Assembly: GCA_905221605.1 (NCBI GenBank)
Contig: CAJNDS010000313.1
Coordinates: forward strand, 666,478 to 726,477
Origin: Symbiodinium natans
Lineage: Eukaryota > Sar > Dinophyceae > Suessiales > Symbiodiniaceae
DNA: 60,000 nucleotides
Direction: 5' to 3'
The notes under the pieces are model-generated. The model made no database searches. It was not told where the DNA came from and was given only the letters and a program-made list of their open reading frames with translations. Shown in pieces: positions 47,531 to 56,726 of the stretch. Position numbers and translations under genes: made by a program. Positions within the stretch are counted from its first letter, which is position 1. Each line of letters begins with the position of its first letter.

Positions 47531-48069
47531 ACCCGAGAACACGAAAGCTGTATCCCTATTGGAAGGTTTTGAGAAGTCCGAGCTATCTCGCTTCGTGGAT
47601 CTCTGATTTTTTTAGGCAAACGTGTCCGACTTCGCCCACTTTGGGTGGCCCGCCAAGAAAAGCTCTTAGGGTTTAGGGCTTAGGACTTAGGGTTTAGGAA
47701 AAGCTTGGCGTCCGTGAAGGCCGGGCAAAACCCCGCCCCAACCATTAAAACCCTAAACCGCCAACCCTCAGAAACAGTTCAAACCATAAACGCCCATATA
47801 CCCGAGAGATGTGAACTCCCATCAGGTGAGTTTTTCCACCCTAAGCCCCCCCTCCTCTCTAAACACCTGAACCTCTCCACTGGATGCCACTACTCAAGAG
47901 GTCTCGGGTTTATGGCCTTCAGGGCACTTTCTACCAGCCCGAAGCCCACCTCTTCCCAACGAAGAACTACCCAGGGGTAGGTAGAAATTTCCCCTAAACC
48001 CTATAAACCCCAAGCCCTTAACCCTGCCTGCGGACCCCCTATGCTACAGCTTTGGCGGTTCAGGACCCT

Positions 48070-48138
48070 GAAACCCTAAACCCTAAACCCTAAACCCTAA
48101 ACCCTAAACCCTAAACCCTAAACCCTAAACCCTAAACC
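48070..48138 (-). repeat. CCCTAAA array abutting an exon candidate
   Basis: About nine clean units ending at a minus-strand exon edge. Confidence 0.95.
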
Positions 48139-48207
48139 TCGCATGTCTAAGGCTCCTGTCCCCTGCTGCGGACTCGGCGGCGCGCCAGTGTCGGCAGCGC
48201 GGGACAC
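48138..48207 (-). CDS. candidate internal exon with telomeric donor
   Basis: On the minus strand, CCCAGCAG|G opens VSRAADTGAPPSPQQGTGAL then DMR, ending CGAG|GTTTAGGG, where the donor GT is the first GT of the telomeric array. Seventy nucleotides; Pro/Gln/Ala composition. Both boundaries fit dinoflagellate rules. No family. Confidence 0.4.
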
Positions 48208-48435
48208 CTGCTGGGTTTAGGGTTTAGGGTTTAGGGCTATTGGGATTTGGTTTTTGGACTAGTTCGGCCAAAAAAACCCCTAAACCAATCTAAGTCGCTA
48301 TTCTATTTTACGCCTCAGGTATAGCAATTGTGTGAGGGTATGTTATAGGGTTAGCTTAGGGCAAGGATACTTTATGGAGGCCTCTGGAAATCTGGGTCTT
48401 TGATGGTAGTCGGGAAAATTTAGGCTTATTCTGGG

Positions 48436-48436
<1 letters not shown>

Positions 48437-48477
<41 letters not shown>

Positions 48478-48663
48478 GTGCATGTGCGTGTGCGTGTGCG
48501 TGTGCGTGTGCGTGTGCGTGTGCGTGTGCGTGTGCGTGTGCGTGTGCGTGTGCGTGTGCGTGTGCGTGTGCGTGGGCGTGTGCGTGTGCGTGGGCGTGTG
48601 CGTGTGCGTGTGCGTGTGCGTGTGCGTGTGCGTGTGCGTGTGCGTGTGCGTGTGCGTGTGCGT

Positions 48664-48699
<36 letters not shown>
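48437..48699. repeat. GTGTGC / GT microsatellite
   Basis: About 260 bp of GTGTGC hexamers between GT and GTGTAT ends. The long Val-Arg, Cys-Val and Thr-His frames are artefacts. Confidence 0.95.
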
Positions 48700-49054
48700 T
48701 TTGTTCTTTGCTTTTTGTCTTTTGTGGAAGTTTATTGTCATTTTATGATATTTTGGGTTCCAACATTCTTTAAGGCTGTGGGCTCAAGGTTGCTTATGTG
48801 GGGCTTGAGGTCTTAGGACTTTTGGGTGCTTTGTGGGGGTCTCGGGAGTTCTAGGATTAAAAAAAAATTCTAGGGCTTGAGGGTTCTCGGGCAGTCTAGG
48901 GTTAAGGTGGCTTTGCGGCTTCAGTCTTGAGTTAGAGTTGCAGGGTCTTCGGGTTTTGGGTGTTAGCCCAAAACCCTGGCCCTGCGGGTTTAGGAAGTTT
49001 CAAGGGTTCTGATAAGGGTTATGAAGACCCTAAATATCGTTGGGACCATAACCC

Positions 49055-49262
49055 TCCCTAAACCCTAAACCCTAAACGCTAAACCCTATATAAACCCTAA
49101 ACCCTAAACCCTAAACCCTAAACCCTAAACCCTAAACCCTAAACCCTAAACCCTAAACCCTAAACCCTAAACCCTAAACCCTAAACCCTAAACCCTAAAC
49201 CCTAAACCCTAGACCCTAGACCCTAGACCCTAAACCCTAAACCCTAAACCCTAAACCCTACC
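49055..49262 (-). repeat. CCCTAAA array, longest in window
   Basis: About twenty-eight units with a short CCCTAGA block (49208-49228). Confidence 0.95.
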
Positions 49263-49264
49263 CT

Positions 49265-49354
49265 CCGAGCAAACTTCTGCTCTTTGGTCCGCATGGAAGG
49301 AACCGCTACTTCGGTGTCGCAGGGAAGGAGCTGTTGTGCTACTGGCCTTTGGAA
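49265..49354 (+). CDS. candidate exon, PH-domain-like strand pattern
   Basis: Thirty codons right after a long CCCTAAA array read PSKLLLFGPHGRNRYFGVAG, then KELLCYWPLE. The pattern RYFGV..KELLCYW resembles the second and third strands of PH domains (aromatic-Phe-x-Val, then a short turn and Leu-x-Tyr), a by-eye resemblance only. The frame then enters TTTAGGG-type codons. A strongly protein-like patch. Confidence 0.45.
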
Positions 49355-49371
49355 TTTAGGGCTTCTTGGGG

Positions 49372-49440
49372 TTAGGGCTTAGGGCTTAGGGTTTAGGGTT
49401 TAGGGTTTAGGGTTTAGGGTTTAGGGTTTAGGGTTTACTG
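49372..49440 (+). repeat. TTTAGGG tract
   Basis: About nine units, after which the repeat unit changes. Confidence 0.95.
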
Positions 49441-49680
49441 TTGGGTTTAGGGTTTATAGGGTTTGATAGGGTTTATATAGGGTTTACAGGGTTTATAGGG
49501 TTTATAGGGTTTATAGGGTTTATAGGGTTTATAGGGTTTATAGGGTTTATAGGGTTTGATGGGTTTTATAGGGTTTATAGGGTTTATAGGGTTTATAGGG
49601 TTTATAGGGTTTATAGGGTTTATAGGGTTATAGTGTTTATCAGGTTTATAGGGTTTATAGGGTTTATAGGGCTTAGGGTT
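49441..49680 (+). repeat. TTTATAGGG nonamer array
   Basis: More than twenty 9-bp units. Because nine is a multiple of three, it gives artefactual frames (FIGFIG, VYRVYR, NPINPI). Confidence 0.95.
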
Positions 49681-49710
49681 TAGAATTTTGTGTTTAGGGT
49701 ATCTTGAAAG

Positions 49711-49762
49711 TCCTTTCGGGTTCATGGGTAGTCACAACTGACTTCACCTAGGGTACTTGCAA
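49711..49762. mobile_element. family B remnant
   Basis: CGGGTTCATGGGTAGTCAC and TAGGGTACTTGCAAGG; arms incomplete. Confidence 0.4.
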
Positions 49763-50042
49763 GGACCGAAATGTGGTTCTTTCCAAATTTATAGGGACAG
49801 GTTCTCTTACTGCATATTCCCCTATGACACGAATTACGATATATGTATATATATATATGTACATTATATGTACATGTTTTTGGGGGGGAGTACGCTTGCA
49901 GGTTTAGGATTTAGGGATTGAGATGGAAGGGTGTAGGGTGGAAGCCCTGTCAAGGTGCTTAAGCCCTAAAGCCTAAACCCGAAACCCTAAACCCTAAACC
50001 CGCAACCCCTGACCCGAAACCCTAAACCCCTAAACTCTTTGG

Positions 50043-50153
50043 GAGGAGACCTTCTTTGGTTGTTGCTTGCCGCGAAGTTGCGGAAGCGCTGCTCAGGAGG
50101 AGCTGAGGCCGGCGTTTGGAGGGCCTAGGATGTCGGGCTGTTGTTTGGTTTAG
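50043..50153 (+). CDS. possible exon, Cys/Gly/Ser-rich
   Basis: The frame reads EETFFGCCLPRSCGSAAQEE, then LRPAFGGPRMSGCCLV and a telomeric TAG (50151-50153). Five Cys in 36 residues. Flanked by CCCTAAA remnants and a TTTAGGG array. Confidence 0.35.
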   Translation, partial: EETFFGCCLPRSCGSAAQEELRPAFGGPRMSGCCLV

Positions 50154-50290
50154 GGCCTAGGGTTTAGGGTTTAGGGTTTAGGGTTTAGGGTTTAGGGTTT
50201 AGGGTTTAGGGTTTAGGGTTTAGGGTTCAGGGTTCAGGGTTCAGGGTTCAGGGTTCAGGGTTCAGGGTTTAGTTCAGGGTTTAGGGTTAG
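50151..50290 (+). repeat. TTTAGGG array then TTCAGGG block
   Basis: About ten TTTAGGG followed by seven TTCAGGG units. Confidence 0.95.
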
Positions 50291-50314
50291 ACTCTAAGCC
50301 TAGTTATAAGGGCA

Positions 50315-50450
50315 CTTAATGCAGTCCCTGACCTCGTTAAAAGGGTTCTGAGGTATGGGCCCTTGGGTTGAAGAGGGTATAGAGCCGGTATACAAGGGGT
50401 CCCTTTTAAGGGCCCATTTTGAGGGACCATGTAACTACCCTAAGATTTTA
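50315..50450. repeat. imperfect hairpin, unassigned
   Basis: GCCCTTGGGTTGAAGAGGG and surrounding CCTTTTAAGGGCCC segments show partial inverted symmetry. Confidence 0.35.
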
Positions 50451-50796
50451 GGGTCTATTTCTGATTACGTAATCCAGTAAAGTTGTACAGACGCAAAGAT
50501 ATATGTATATATATATATATACATATATGGAAATATGTTTTTATTTATTTATATTTATCTGTTTGTTTTTGTATACATATGCAAAAACGGAGGGAGAGAA
50601 AGTCAGAGAGAGAGAGATATTAAGGGTTTGGGGCTTTAGGCTTCAGGGTTTCGTGCGCTCCTGCTTGGCAGACTGGCGGCATCTGCCTCGCTCAACGTGT
50701 CAGTGGAGGCTGTGGACGCTCTGCACGCACCTTCCCACATTCAACCCCAGATCCTACTTATCTTTTTCTCCTAAGCACAGAAGGGGCTGGGCCATC

Positions 50797-50890
50797 ACCA
50801 TTTAGGGTTTAGGGTTTAGGGTTTAGGGTTTAGGGTTTAGGGTTTGGGGTTTAGGGTTTAGGGCTTGGGGTTTAGGGTTCAGGGTTGAGG
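50797..50890 (+). repeat. TTTAGGG tract
   Basis: About twelve units, a few variants. Confidence 0.95.
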
Positions 50891-50961
50891 GTTATTGCTC
50901 CAAGGGTGAAGACTTCGAAGAGCGCATTGGGGGGTCAACCCGAGCAGGCTCGAGGAGTTGA
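50890..50961 (+). CDS. possible terminal exon
   Basis: GGTTGAG|G opens GYCSKGEDFEERIGGSTRAG then SRS and TGA (50959-50961). Directly after a TTTAGGG tract, so the acceptor would be telomere-derived. Polar and natural-looking, but short. Confidence 0.3.
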   Translation, partial: GYCSKGEDFEERIGGSTRAGSRS

Positions 50962-50976
50962 AAGATGTTTTGTTCG

Positions 50977-51080
50977 GGGTTTAGGGTTTAGGGTTTTGGG
51001 TTTTGGGTTTTGGGTTTTGGGTTTTGGGTTTATGTAGGGTTTAGGGTTTATGTAGGGTCTAGGGTTAAGGGTCAAGGGTT
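50977..51080 (+). repeat. TTTAGGG / TTTTGGG field
   Basis: Five to six TTTTGGG units (50990-51030) within degenerate TTTAGGG. Confidence 0.9.
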
Positions 51081-51349
51081 GAGGGCCCTCGCACGATTCA
51101 GCTCATCCTCGACTTCACAAAAGCTCAGCAATTCCACATTGTTCTGGGATCCTATTCAGGTTAAAAGCCCCTACCTAAGGCTGACTAAAGGCCTCTTAGG
51201 GCTAGATTTCTTTGGCGGAGGGGTGCAGGTTGGCGAAACTCTAAAACCCTTCCCCGTAAATCCCAAACAAAAAAGCCACACCCGAACCCCTTCAGGCCGT
51301 AGGCCCAAATCGTGAAGCCTAGAGTTTAAGACCAACTACAGGAACCGTT

Positions 51350-51510
51350 GCCCTAAACCCAAAACCCCAAACCCTAAACCCTAAACCCCAAACCCAAAAC
51401 CCCAAACCCTAAACCCCAAACCCTAAACCCTAAACCCCAAACCCCAAACCCTAAACCCCAAACCCTAAACCCTAAGCCCTAAATCCTAAACCCTAAGCCC
51501 TAAATCCTGA
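51350..51510 (-). repeat. CCCTAAA/CCCCAAA field
   Basis: More than twenty mixed units. Confidence 0.95.
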
Positions 51511-51565
51511 TTCCCGAAGCCCAGGAGCCCTACACCGCGGCGCAGGCTGAAGAAGCAGCCAGGCC

Positions 51566-51708
51566 CACTTGGAGGTTCATAGGTACTTATACTAGGAGGC
51601 CCAGGTAGTACCCTTATTCCCTTTTTGGGGGGGTTTAGGTTCCCTTATAAAACCCCTTTAAGGTAAAAAAGGGCACCCTTTTTCAGCCTTGGTTACTGGG
51701 CAGCCTTG
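51566..51708. mobile_element. family B left arm joined to a family C hairpin
   Basis: ACTTGGAGGTTCATAGGTAC is cut at 51591, where a full family C copy starts (CTAGGAGGCCCAGGTAGTAC to ACTGGGCAGCC). No B right arm follows. Confidence 0.7.
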
Positions 51709-51813
51709 TATACAACCCCAAACAGAGGTAAGACCGAGAGTAGGCACTTTTTTCCTTTTTTTGTTGAGGATTTAGCCGATTTAGGGTTTAGGGTTTAATT
51801 AGGGTTCAGGGCT

Positions 51814-51922
51814 ACTAGGATCCAGAGTAGGCCCTTATTCACTGTTCTTTTGTTCAAAGGTTAGAAGCCCCTGTAAAACCAAAAAGGGTACCCTTTGTAT
51901 TCCTAAGTTACTCTTAGGTCTA
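51814..51922. mobile_element. MITE-like hairpin, family D, uninterrupted
   Basis: CTAGGATCCAGAGTAGGCCC to AGTTACTCTTAGGTCTAG with no telomeric DNA inside; the reference copy for 2571 and 15944. Confidence 0.75.
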
Positions 51923-52187
51923 GATAAGCCTACTTAGAACCTACTTAGCGGACAGAGGGGCTTTTCAGTGCTATTTAATTGGGGTTATAATACTATAAGT
52001 CCCTGAACCTCCAAGCAAAAAAGGGTGTCCTATCTCGGGGTTAGGGATTCTTCTGGGTTTAGGGTTTTGGGTTTAGGGTTTGGGGTTTAGAGGCGTTTAG
52101 GGTTTCGAGGCGTTTAGGGGGGGTTTAGGGGTTAGGGGTCTAAAGCTTCGGGTTAGGCCTCCGCCGAGCCTTCCTTGGGCTTGTAAT

Positions 52188-52312
52188 TGGGCTACTTGAC
52201 GGCTCAAAGGGTACTTAGAAGTAGGGTTATAAGTTATAAGTGCCGAAATACAGGTTGGAACCGTAGTGACCCTACTTCTAACCCTACTTCTAACCACCCA
52301 TGAATCTCCAAC
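52188..52312. mobile_element. MITE-like hairpin, family B
   Basis: GGGTACTTAGAAGTAGGG pairs with CCCTACTTCTAACCACCC; the CCTACTTCTAAC segment is doubled at 52261-52284. Confidence 0.65.
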
Positions 52313-52382
52313 GTTTGAGGGCGTGGGGTTTACATGAGTTGAGAGGCCGAGGTGGGAGAGGCTGGGAGTGTTGGTGCTTATC

Positions 52383-52411
52383 TTTTTTTTTTTTTTTTTT
52401 TGGGGGGGGGG
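52383..52411 (+). repeat. T19 followed by G10
   Basis: Same arrangement as at 3024-3062. Confidence 0.9.
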
Positions 52412-52509
52412 TTGGGGGGTGCGCCTATAAGAACTCTTAAGTGATGGCCCCAAACCAAGCCTGAACTGAAAACCCGAGGCCATAAGCGACGTCCAGTACT
52501 GCCAACACA

Positions 52510-52557
52510 GAGTTTAGGGTTTAGGGTTTAGGGTTTAGGGTTTAGGGTTTAGGGTTA
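52510..52557 (+). repeat. TTTAGGG tract
   Basis: About six and a half units upstream of the gene model that follows. Confidence 0.95.
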
Positions 52558-52578
52558 AAGCAAGTCATGGAAATGAAG

Positions 52579-52692
52579 GGTGTGGATTCCAAAGAGCTGG
52601 ACCCGGCAGACGGCGGCGGACGTGCTGTCTCAGCTCCTGGAGGAGTCCTGGCTGGTTCAGGATAACAAGTTCGAGGCCTTGAAGAAGTACTA
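52579..52692 (+). CDS. candidate exon a, helical, disrupted by telomeric insert
   Basis: From ATGAAG|G the frame reads GVWIPKSWTRQTAADVLSQL, then LEESWLVQDNKFEALKKY, and meets TAA at 52691-52693, created by the first telomeric repeat. The sequence is strongly protein-like (Leu/Ala/Glu amphipathic helix). The last 19 bp are repeated exactly after the insert. A GAAGAA|GTACTAAG donor at 52687 would splice the insert out. Confidence 0.5.
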
Positions 52693-52748
52693 AGGGTTTA
52701 GGGTTTAGGGTTTAGGGTTTAGGGTTTAGGGTTTAGGGCCTAGGGTTT
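52693..52748 (+). repeat. telomeric insert: eight heptamers with 19-bp target repeat
   Basis: Exactly 56 bp (seven AGGGTTT plus one AGGGCCT). It is flanked by AGGCCTTGAAGAAGTACTA at 52674-52692 and 52749-52767, identical over 19 bp. Repeat phase makes the exact edge ambiguous by 2-3 bp. Confidence 0.9.
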
Positions 52749-52759
52749 AGGCCTTGAAG

Positions 52760-52995
52760 AAGTACTACTACTACGAGTTCAGAGCCAAAGGAGGTCGACA
52801 CCACCACGACAACACAGCAAATGAGTTTGTCTACTGATTCCCTGAAGATCGAGAATTGCTCCAAGATGATCAAAGATCGGTCCGGCTCCGGGGTGAAGAT
52901 CGAGCACAGCACCTATGTCGACTTGCAGAACAAGGTCAGAGCCGTTCTTCAGGGCAAGGCTTGCCTGGAGAATCTACACCTCGCTCGCGAAGCAG
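52760..52995 (+). CDS. candidate exon b, longest protein-like frame
   Basis: Begins at TTGAAG|AAGTAC and reads STTTTSSEPKEVDTTTTTQQ, MSLSTDSLKIENCSKMIKDR, SGSGVKIEHSTYVDLQNKVR, AVLQGKACLENLHLAREAG up to GCAG|GTTTACGG. A Ser/Thr linker leads into an amphipathic helical region. If spliced from GAAGAA|GT at 52687 (73-nt intron holding the insert), exon a joins in frame. A different frame continues exon a directly (YYYYEFRAKGG) but stops at 52837. No family named. Confidence 0.55.
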
Positions 52996-53069
52996 GTTTA
53001 CGGGAGCCCTCAGTCGGGTTTAGGGTTCAGGGCTTTGTGGCTAAGGTAGAGGGTTTAGGGGACTTCTTC

Positions 53070-53138
53070 GTGTTTAGAAGAGTGGCAACTGTAGATAAAC
53101 ACCGAGCTGGGGAGCCTGCTGAGCCCACGTACAAGTAA
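53070..53138 (+). CDS. candidate exon c, C-terminus of the gene model
   Basis: In the frame of exon b, after TTTAG, it reads RRVATVDKHRAGEPAEPTYK and TAA at 53136-53138. The piece between (52996-53070) contains TTTAGGG-like DNA and is likely intronic, though it stays open. Confidence 0.4.
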   Translation: MFRRVATVDKHRAGEPAEPTYK

Positions 53139-53367
53139 CCAGGACCCTCCAGGTGTAGCTGTGGCTCCCTGGGAGCCCTGAACTTCTGAACCCGAACGAT
53201 ATAGCCAGTCTAGCAGGCAAGGAGGCTGGCGTCTGTTGTGTTGAGAACTCGATCCGTGTACCTCGCCGCAGGCCCCCCAACGACGGCATCAGCTGGCATC
53301 AGCTAAGCCCCTCTGGCCAATGTTCTCAGGGTTCAGCTTAGGGTTCAGGGTTCAGAAAATGAGGGGA

Positions 53368-53468
53368 CAAGGCTTCAAGTTCATGGTACTTATAAGTAGG
53401 ACCGTAGGAGTATACGGCACCCTTCTTATAACGCTATTTAGATGGGAACCCATGAACCTCCAAGTAAT
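53368..53468. mobile_element. MITE-like hairpin, family B
   Basis: TCAAGTTCATGGTACTTATA and GGGAACCCATGAACCTCCAA as arms. Confidence 0.65.
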
Positions 53469-53502
53469 TAGAGAGGCCCCTGAACCCTGAACCCTTAACC
53501 CT

Positions 53503-53600
53503 CCACCCTAAACCCTAAACCCGAAACCCTAAACCCTAAACTAAACCCTAAACCCTAAACCCTAAACCCTAAACCTCAAACTAAACCCTAAACCCTACAC
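53503..53600 (-). repeat. CCCTAAA tracts
   Basis: About ten units in two blocks. Confidence 0.9.
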
Positions 53601-53734
53601 CCAAAGGTGCTTGCATTTGCAACAGCCCCGTTAAGGCTAAGTCGAGGAGGGGTCAGCCATGTCCTTCCCGCACGGAGTTGGGCTGCGTGCTCTCGTGCGC
53701 ACATGCAAACCCTAAACCCTCTAATACAAATATA

Positions 53735-53894
53735 AGTATTCATGAACCCTAAACCTATAAACCCTATAATGCATATGCTGTACTAGATTCATGCGTACAT
53801 ATAGGTTAAGGACTTTTTGTAGAGCAACCATATAACTTTGTGTTGGGTCCCTATCACCCCTACTTATAAGTACCCATGAGCCTTCAAGTACTCC
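53735..53894. mobile_element. family B arms, rearranged
   Basis: Right arm CTTATAAGTACCCATGAGCC at 53863. An arm-like ATAAGTATTCATGAACC at 53732 lies in the same orientation. Confidence 0.45.
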
Positions 53895-54307
53895 GAACCT
53901 GCACATCATGAATTATGACATGAAACTCTTCCATCCAAAGCCCTCTAGAATTAGGGTTCTGTTCAGAATGTGCCATACACCCGGCCGAAACATGACGGCA
54001 CCCAGCTCCACGCCCGGAACCCTAAACTCTAAACTCTCAAATGCTTCTGATGGGGAGGGGTGGTCCGCATCAAGACAACCTCCCGAGGTCTAGAGAGTCT
54101 CCAGCGTGGGGGCGGCCTGCCCCAGCCATGGGGAGGCTCCTTACAGTTTATAGAGGTTTAGGGTTCAGGGTACAGGGTTGAGGGTTTAGGGTCTAGGGTT
54201 TGAGGTTCATGCATGTGTCTCGTCGATGCTCTAGGCTAGGGTTTGGGGTCGCTTTTGTGTCCCTGTTGCGGCTCTATCTTTTGAAAGGCTTCCCTCCCTC
54301 CTGCAGG

Positions 54308-54378
54308 GGACCCTTGTCTATCGACCTGGCCACAGGTGGTTACACCTTCGGTTCCTCTAGGAACCTGGGCGAGGGTTT
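54308..54378 (+). CDS. possible exon
   Basis: CCTGCAG|G opens GPLSIDLATGGYTFGSSRNL then GEG before TTTAGGG codons. Gly/Ser-rich and natural-looking. 54380-54720 afterwards has no supported feature. Confidence 0.3.
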
Positions 54379-55039
54379 AGGGTTTAGAATTTGGGGTTTC
54401 TGAAGGAGCTGGCTTGGGAGCAGCCCCGAAAGTGGTATCCACCTGAAGCGAACCGCACCGATAGATAAGGTGTTCTCGAATAAAGGTTATATACTAATTA
54501 GACGTACATAGCTCGGATAGATAGGTGTCTAGCCTCTTTTAAGACTCCTCTCCCCGCCCCCTCCCGCAGAAAAATGAAGACCCACCAAGACCCCGTATCC
54601 ACAGAGGCGCGCCAGTTCTGGCCCTGACCCTGGCACACTTCCGGGGTACGGTGCAGGAGCACGTCCAGGCTCGACTGCAGATTTTTAGTGTAGGTCCTGC
54701 TGGGGTTGGCAAAAGGTTTAGGGTTACCCTATTAGGGTTAGGGTTTAGGGATCATGGTTCAGGGTTTACTGTAATTAGGGGTTTCCTTGTAGAGTTTGCA
54801 GTGTGCCACCAGAAAAGGAACTGCATTTCAGTCCGGCTTCTGTGTGGGGTTTGCGGAGGGTTTCGGGGTTTTACGGTGTTGCAGGGTCTTGCGTTTGGCA
54901 GTGAGTGTTGAGAGTTCGGGGTTGCGCTTGAACAGAGGGAGGTCTAGTAAATAGGTTGCAGCATTGCAGTATGGCATCCTCGTGGAAAGTAGTCGAAGTT
55001 CTGGAAGCCGGCTGGGCAATAGCCAGAACATACACTCTG

Positions 55040-55125
55040 GGTGATTCCCTAAACCCTTCGCCCTAAGCCCTAAGCCCCAAACCCTAAACCCGAAACCCTA
55101 AACCCTAAACCATAAACCCTGGTCG
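55040..55125 (-). repeat. CCCTAAA field
   Basis: About nine mixed units. 55150-55680 beyond it holds a C run (55278-55291) and frames without support. Confidence 0.85.
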
Positions 55126-55780
55126 AACCCCTGAAGTGCAGGCTATCAACATGCTCATGGTCTTGCTCCTGGGTCACCTTGCATCTCGGACTGGGACTTA
55201 CCTGAATGTTCATGGGTGGCCCTAAGCAGGGTCTTCAGACCCCTCCTCCCCCCTTTTGAGGGTTTAGGGTTCTCCCCCTCCCCCCCCCCCCAAGTGAGGT
55301 TATGCAGCAACCAGTTATACTTCCCCTGAGCCCCTTTGCTTGGCACAGCTTGAGCCGGCCGAGCAGAGGAGGAATTAGGGATGCGGGTTTTCGGGTTTAT
55401 TTTAGAGTTGAGGGTTCTTAGAATGGTGTAGGATTTAGAGGTGTAGGATTTAGGGCTTCTATTCAACCTATAGCCTGCCCTGACGCAGGTGAAGCCGCGA
55501 ACACACTGAACCATAGAACATCATACGCTCAATGGTGAGAAGCAGAGGAGCCAACACGACTGGGCCCAATTCTCTTCTAGTAAGCGGCCGGACCCGATGC
55601 AACCCTTCTGGCCCTTGACACCACTTCCACCACCACCCTCAACCATAACCCATAGTCTTCCTTCAGAGAGAATTGACGAGCCCTAACCCCTAACCCCTAA
55701 ACCCTCGACCCTAAACCCTAAACCCTAAACCTTCATTGTGCAAACTCCAAGTAGAGCTTGCGTGTGTCTGCTCACAGCAG

Positions 55781-55843
55781 GCCACGCGCGTCACCCTCCT
55801 GGTCGCCGGCTTCCAGAAGTTCACATACTGGCAGCTTCGCAAG
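55781..55843 (+). CDS. candidate internal exon ending at a TTTAGGG array
   Basis: TGTCTGCTCACAGCAG|GCC is a good acceptor. The frame reads ATRVTLLVAGFQKFTYWQLR then K, directly followed by GGTTTAGGG, so the next GT is telomeric. Alternating hydrophobic and aromatic residues suggest beta strands. Very protein-like; family unknown. Confidence 0.45.
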
Positions 55844-56005
55844 GGTTTAGGGTTTAGGGTTTAGGGTTTAGGGTTTAGGGTTCAGGGTTCAGGGTTTAGG
55901 GTTTAGGGTTTAGGATTTAGGGGTTAGGGGTTTAGGGGTTTAGGGGTTTAGGGGTTTAGGGGTTTAGGGGTTTAGGGGTTTAGGGGTTTAGGGGTTTAGG
56001 GGTTT
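55843..56005 (+). repeat. TTTAGGG array passing into TTTAGGGG octamers
   Basis: About ten heptamers then ten 8-bp TTTAGGGG units (55921-56005). Confidence 0.95.
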
Positions 56006-56233
56006 AGGGTTGAAGAGTTTCAGGGTTTCAGGGTTAAGGGTTTCGGGGTGTAAGGGTTTAAGGATTTTGGGAAGCAAAGGGGCTTTGGCGTTTTAGGCTA
56101 TATGGGGTTTCAGGGTTCAGGGTTCAGGGGGGGGCTTCGGTTTAGGGGGTTTAGATTTAGGGTTTTCGGTCGGTTTACGATGTAGGGTTTCTGAGGGCTT
56201 ATGGCTCAGGATTTTTTATGGCTTGGGGGATAG

Positions 56234-56280
56234 CCCTAAACCCTAAACCCTAAACCCTAAACCCTAAACCCTAAACCCTC
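56234..56280 (-). repeat. CCCTAAA tract
   Basis: Six clean units before the 56290 patch. Confidence 0.95.
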
Positions 56281-56289
56281 AACCTGCAG

Positions 56290-56343
56290 CTTCCACGAGA
56301 CCAAGGCTTCAAGATCATTCGGATTCCGACCTTCCGGGTTTAG
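56290..56343 (+). CDS. possible exon between inverted telomeric tracts
   Basis: CCTGCAG| opens LPRDQGFKIIRIPTFR, and the following TTTAGGG array gives V and TAG (56341-56343). About sixteen codons, natural composition. Flanked by CCCTAAA upstream and TTTAGGG downstream. Confidence 0.3.
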   Translation, partial: LPRDQGFKIIRIPTFRV

Positions 56344-56397
56344 GGTTTAGGGTTTAGGGTTTAGGGTTTAGGGTTTAGGGTTTAGGGTTTAGGGAGG
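56337..56397 (+). repeat. TTTAGGG tract
   Basis: Eight clean units. Confidence 0.95.
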
Positions 56398-56518
56398 GTT
56401 CAGCATGTCGGGCTGAAAAGGTTCCAAATGCCATGAACATCACCGGGACGCCCACACAATCCCAAGGCTTCCAGCACTCCATCCACCCTCTTCGACCGCT
56501 TCTAATTCTGAACATAAA

Positions 56519-56641
56519 CGCCCCCCCCCCCCCCCCCCCCCCCGCCCCCGAATTCTCCGGCCCAAACCCCAAACCTCAAACCCCAAACCCCAAACCCCAA
56601 ACCCCAAACCCCAAACCCCAAACCCCAAACCCCAAACCCCA
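56519..56641 (-). repeat. poly-C then CCCCAAA array
   Basis: About 23 C (56520-56543), then ten CCCCAAA units. Confidence 0.95.
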
Positions 56642-56726
56642 CACGCCAGCAAAGGATGGCGCAGGGCGTCCAAGTGCAGACGGCGCCTTTCTCCCGTCAA
56701 AGGTGTTGTTTTAGGGTTCAGTGCTT

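Noticed and set aside
48343-48816. Frames of 102-132 codons reading Thr-His, Val-Arg or Cys-Val
   Set aside because: All come from the GTGTGC microsatellite.
49441-49725. FIGFIG / VYRVYR / NPINPI repeat proteins
   Set aside because: Nine-bp telomere-variant period keeps frames open; no non-repeat domain attached.
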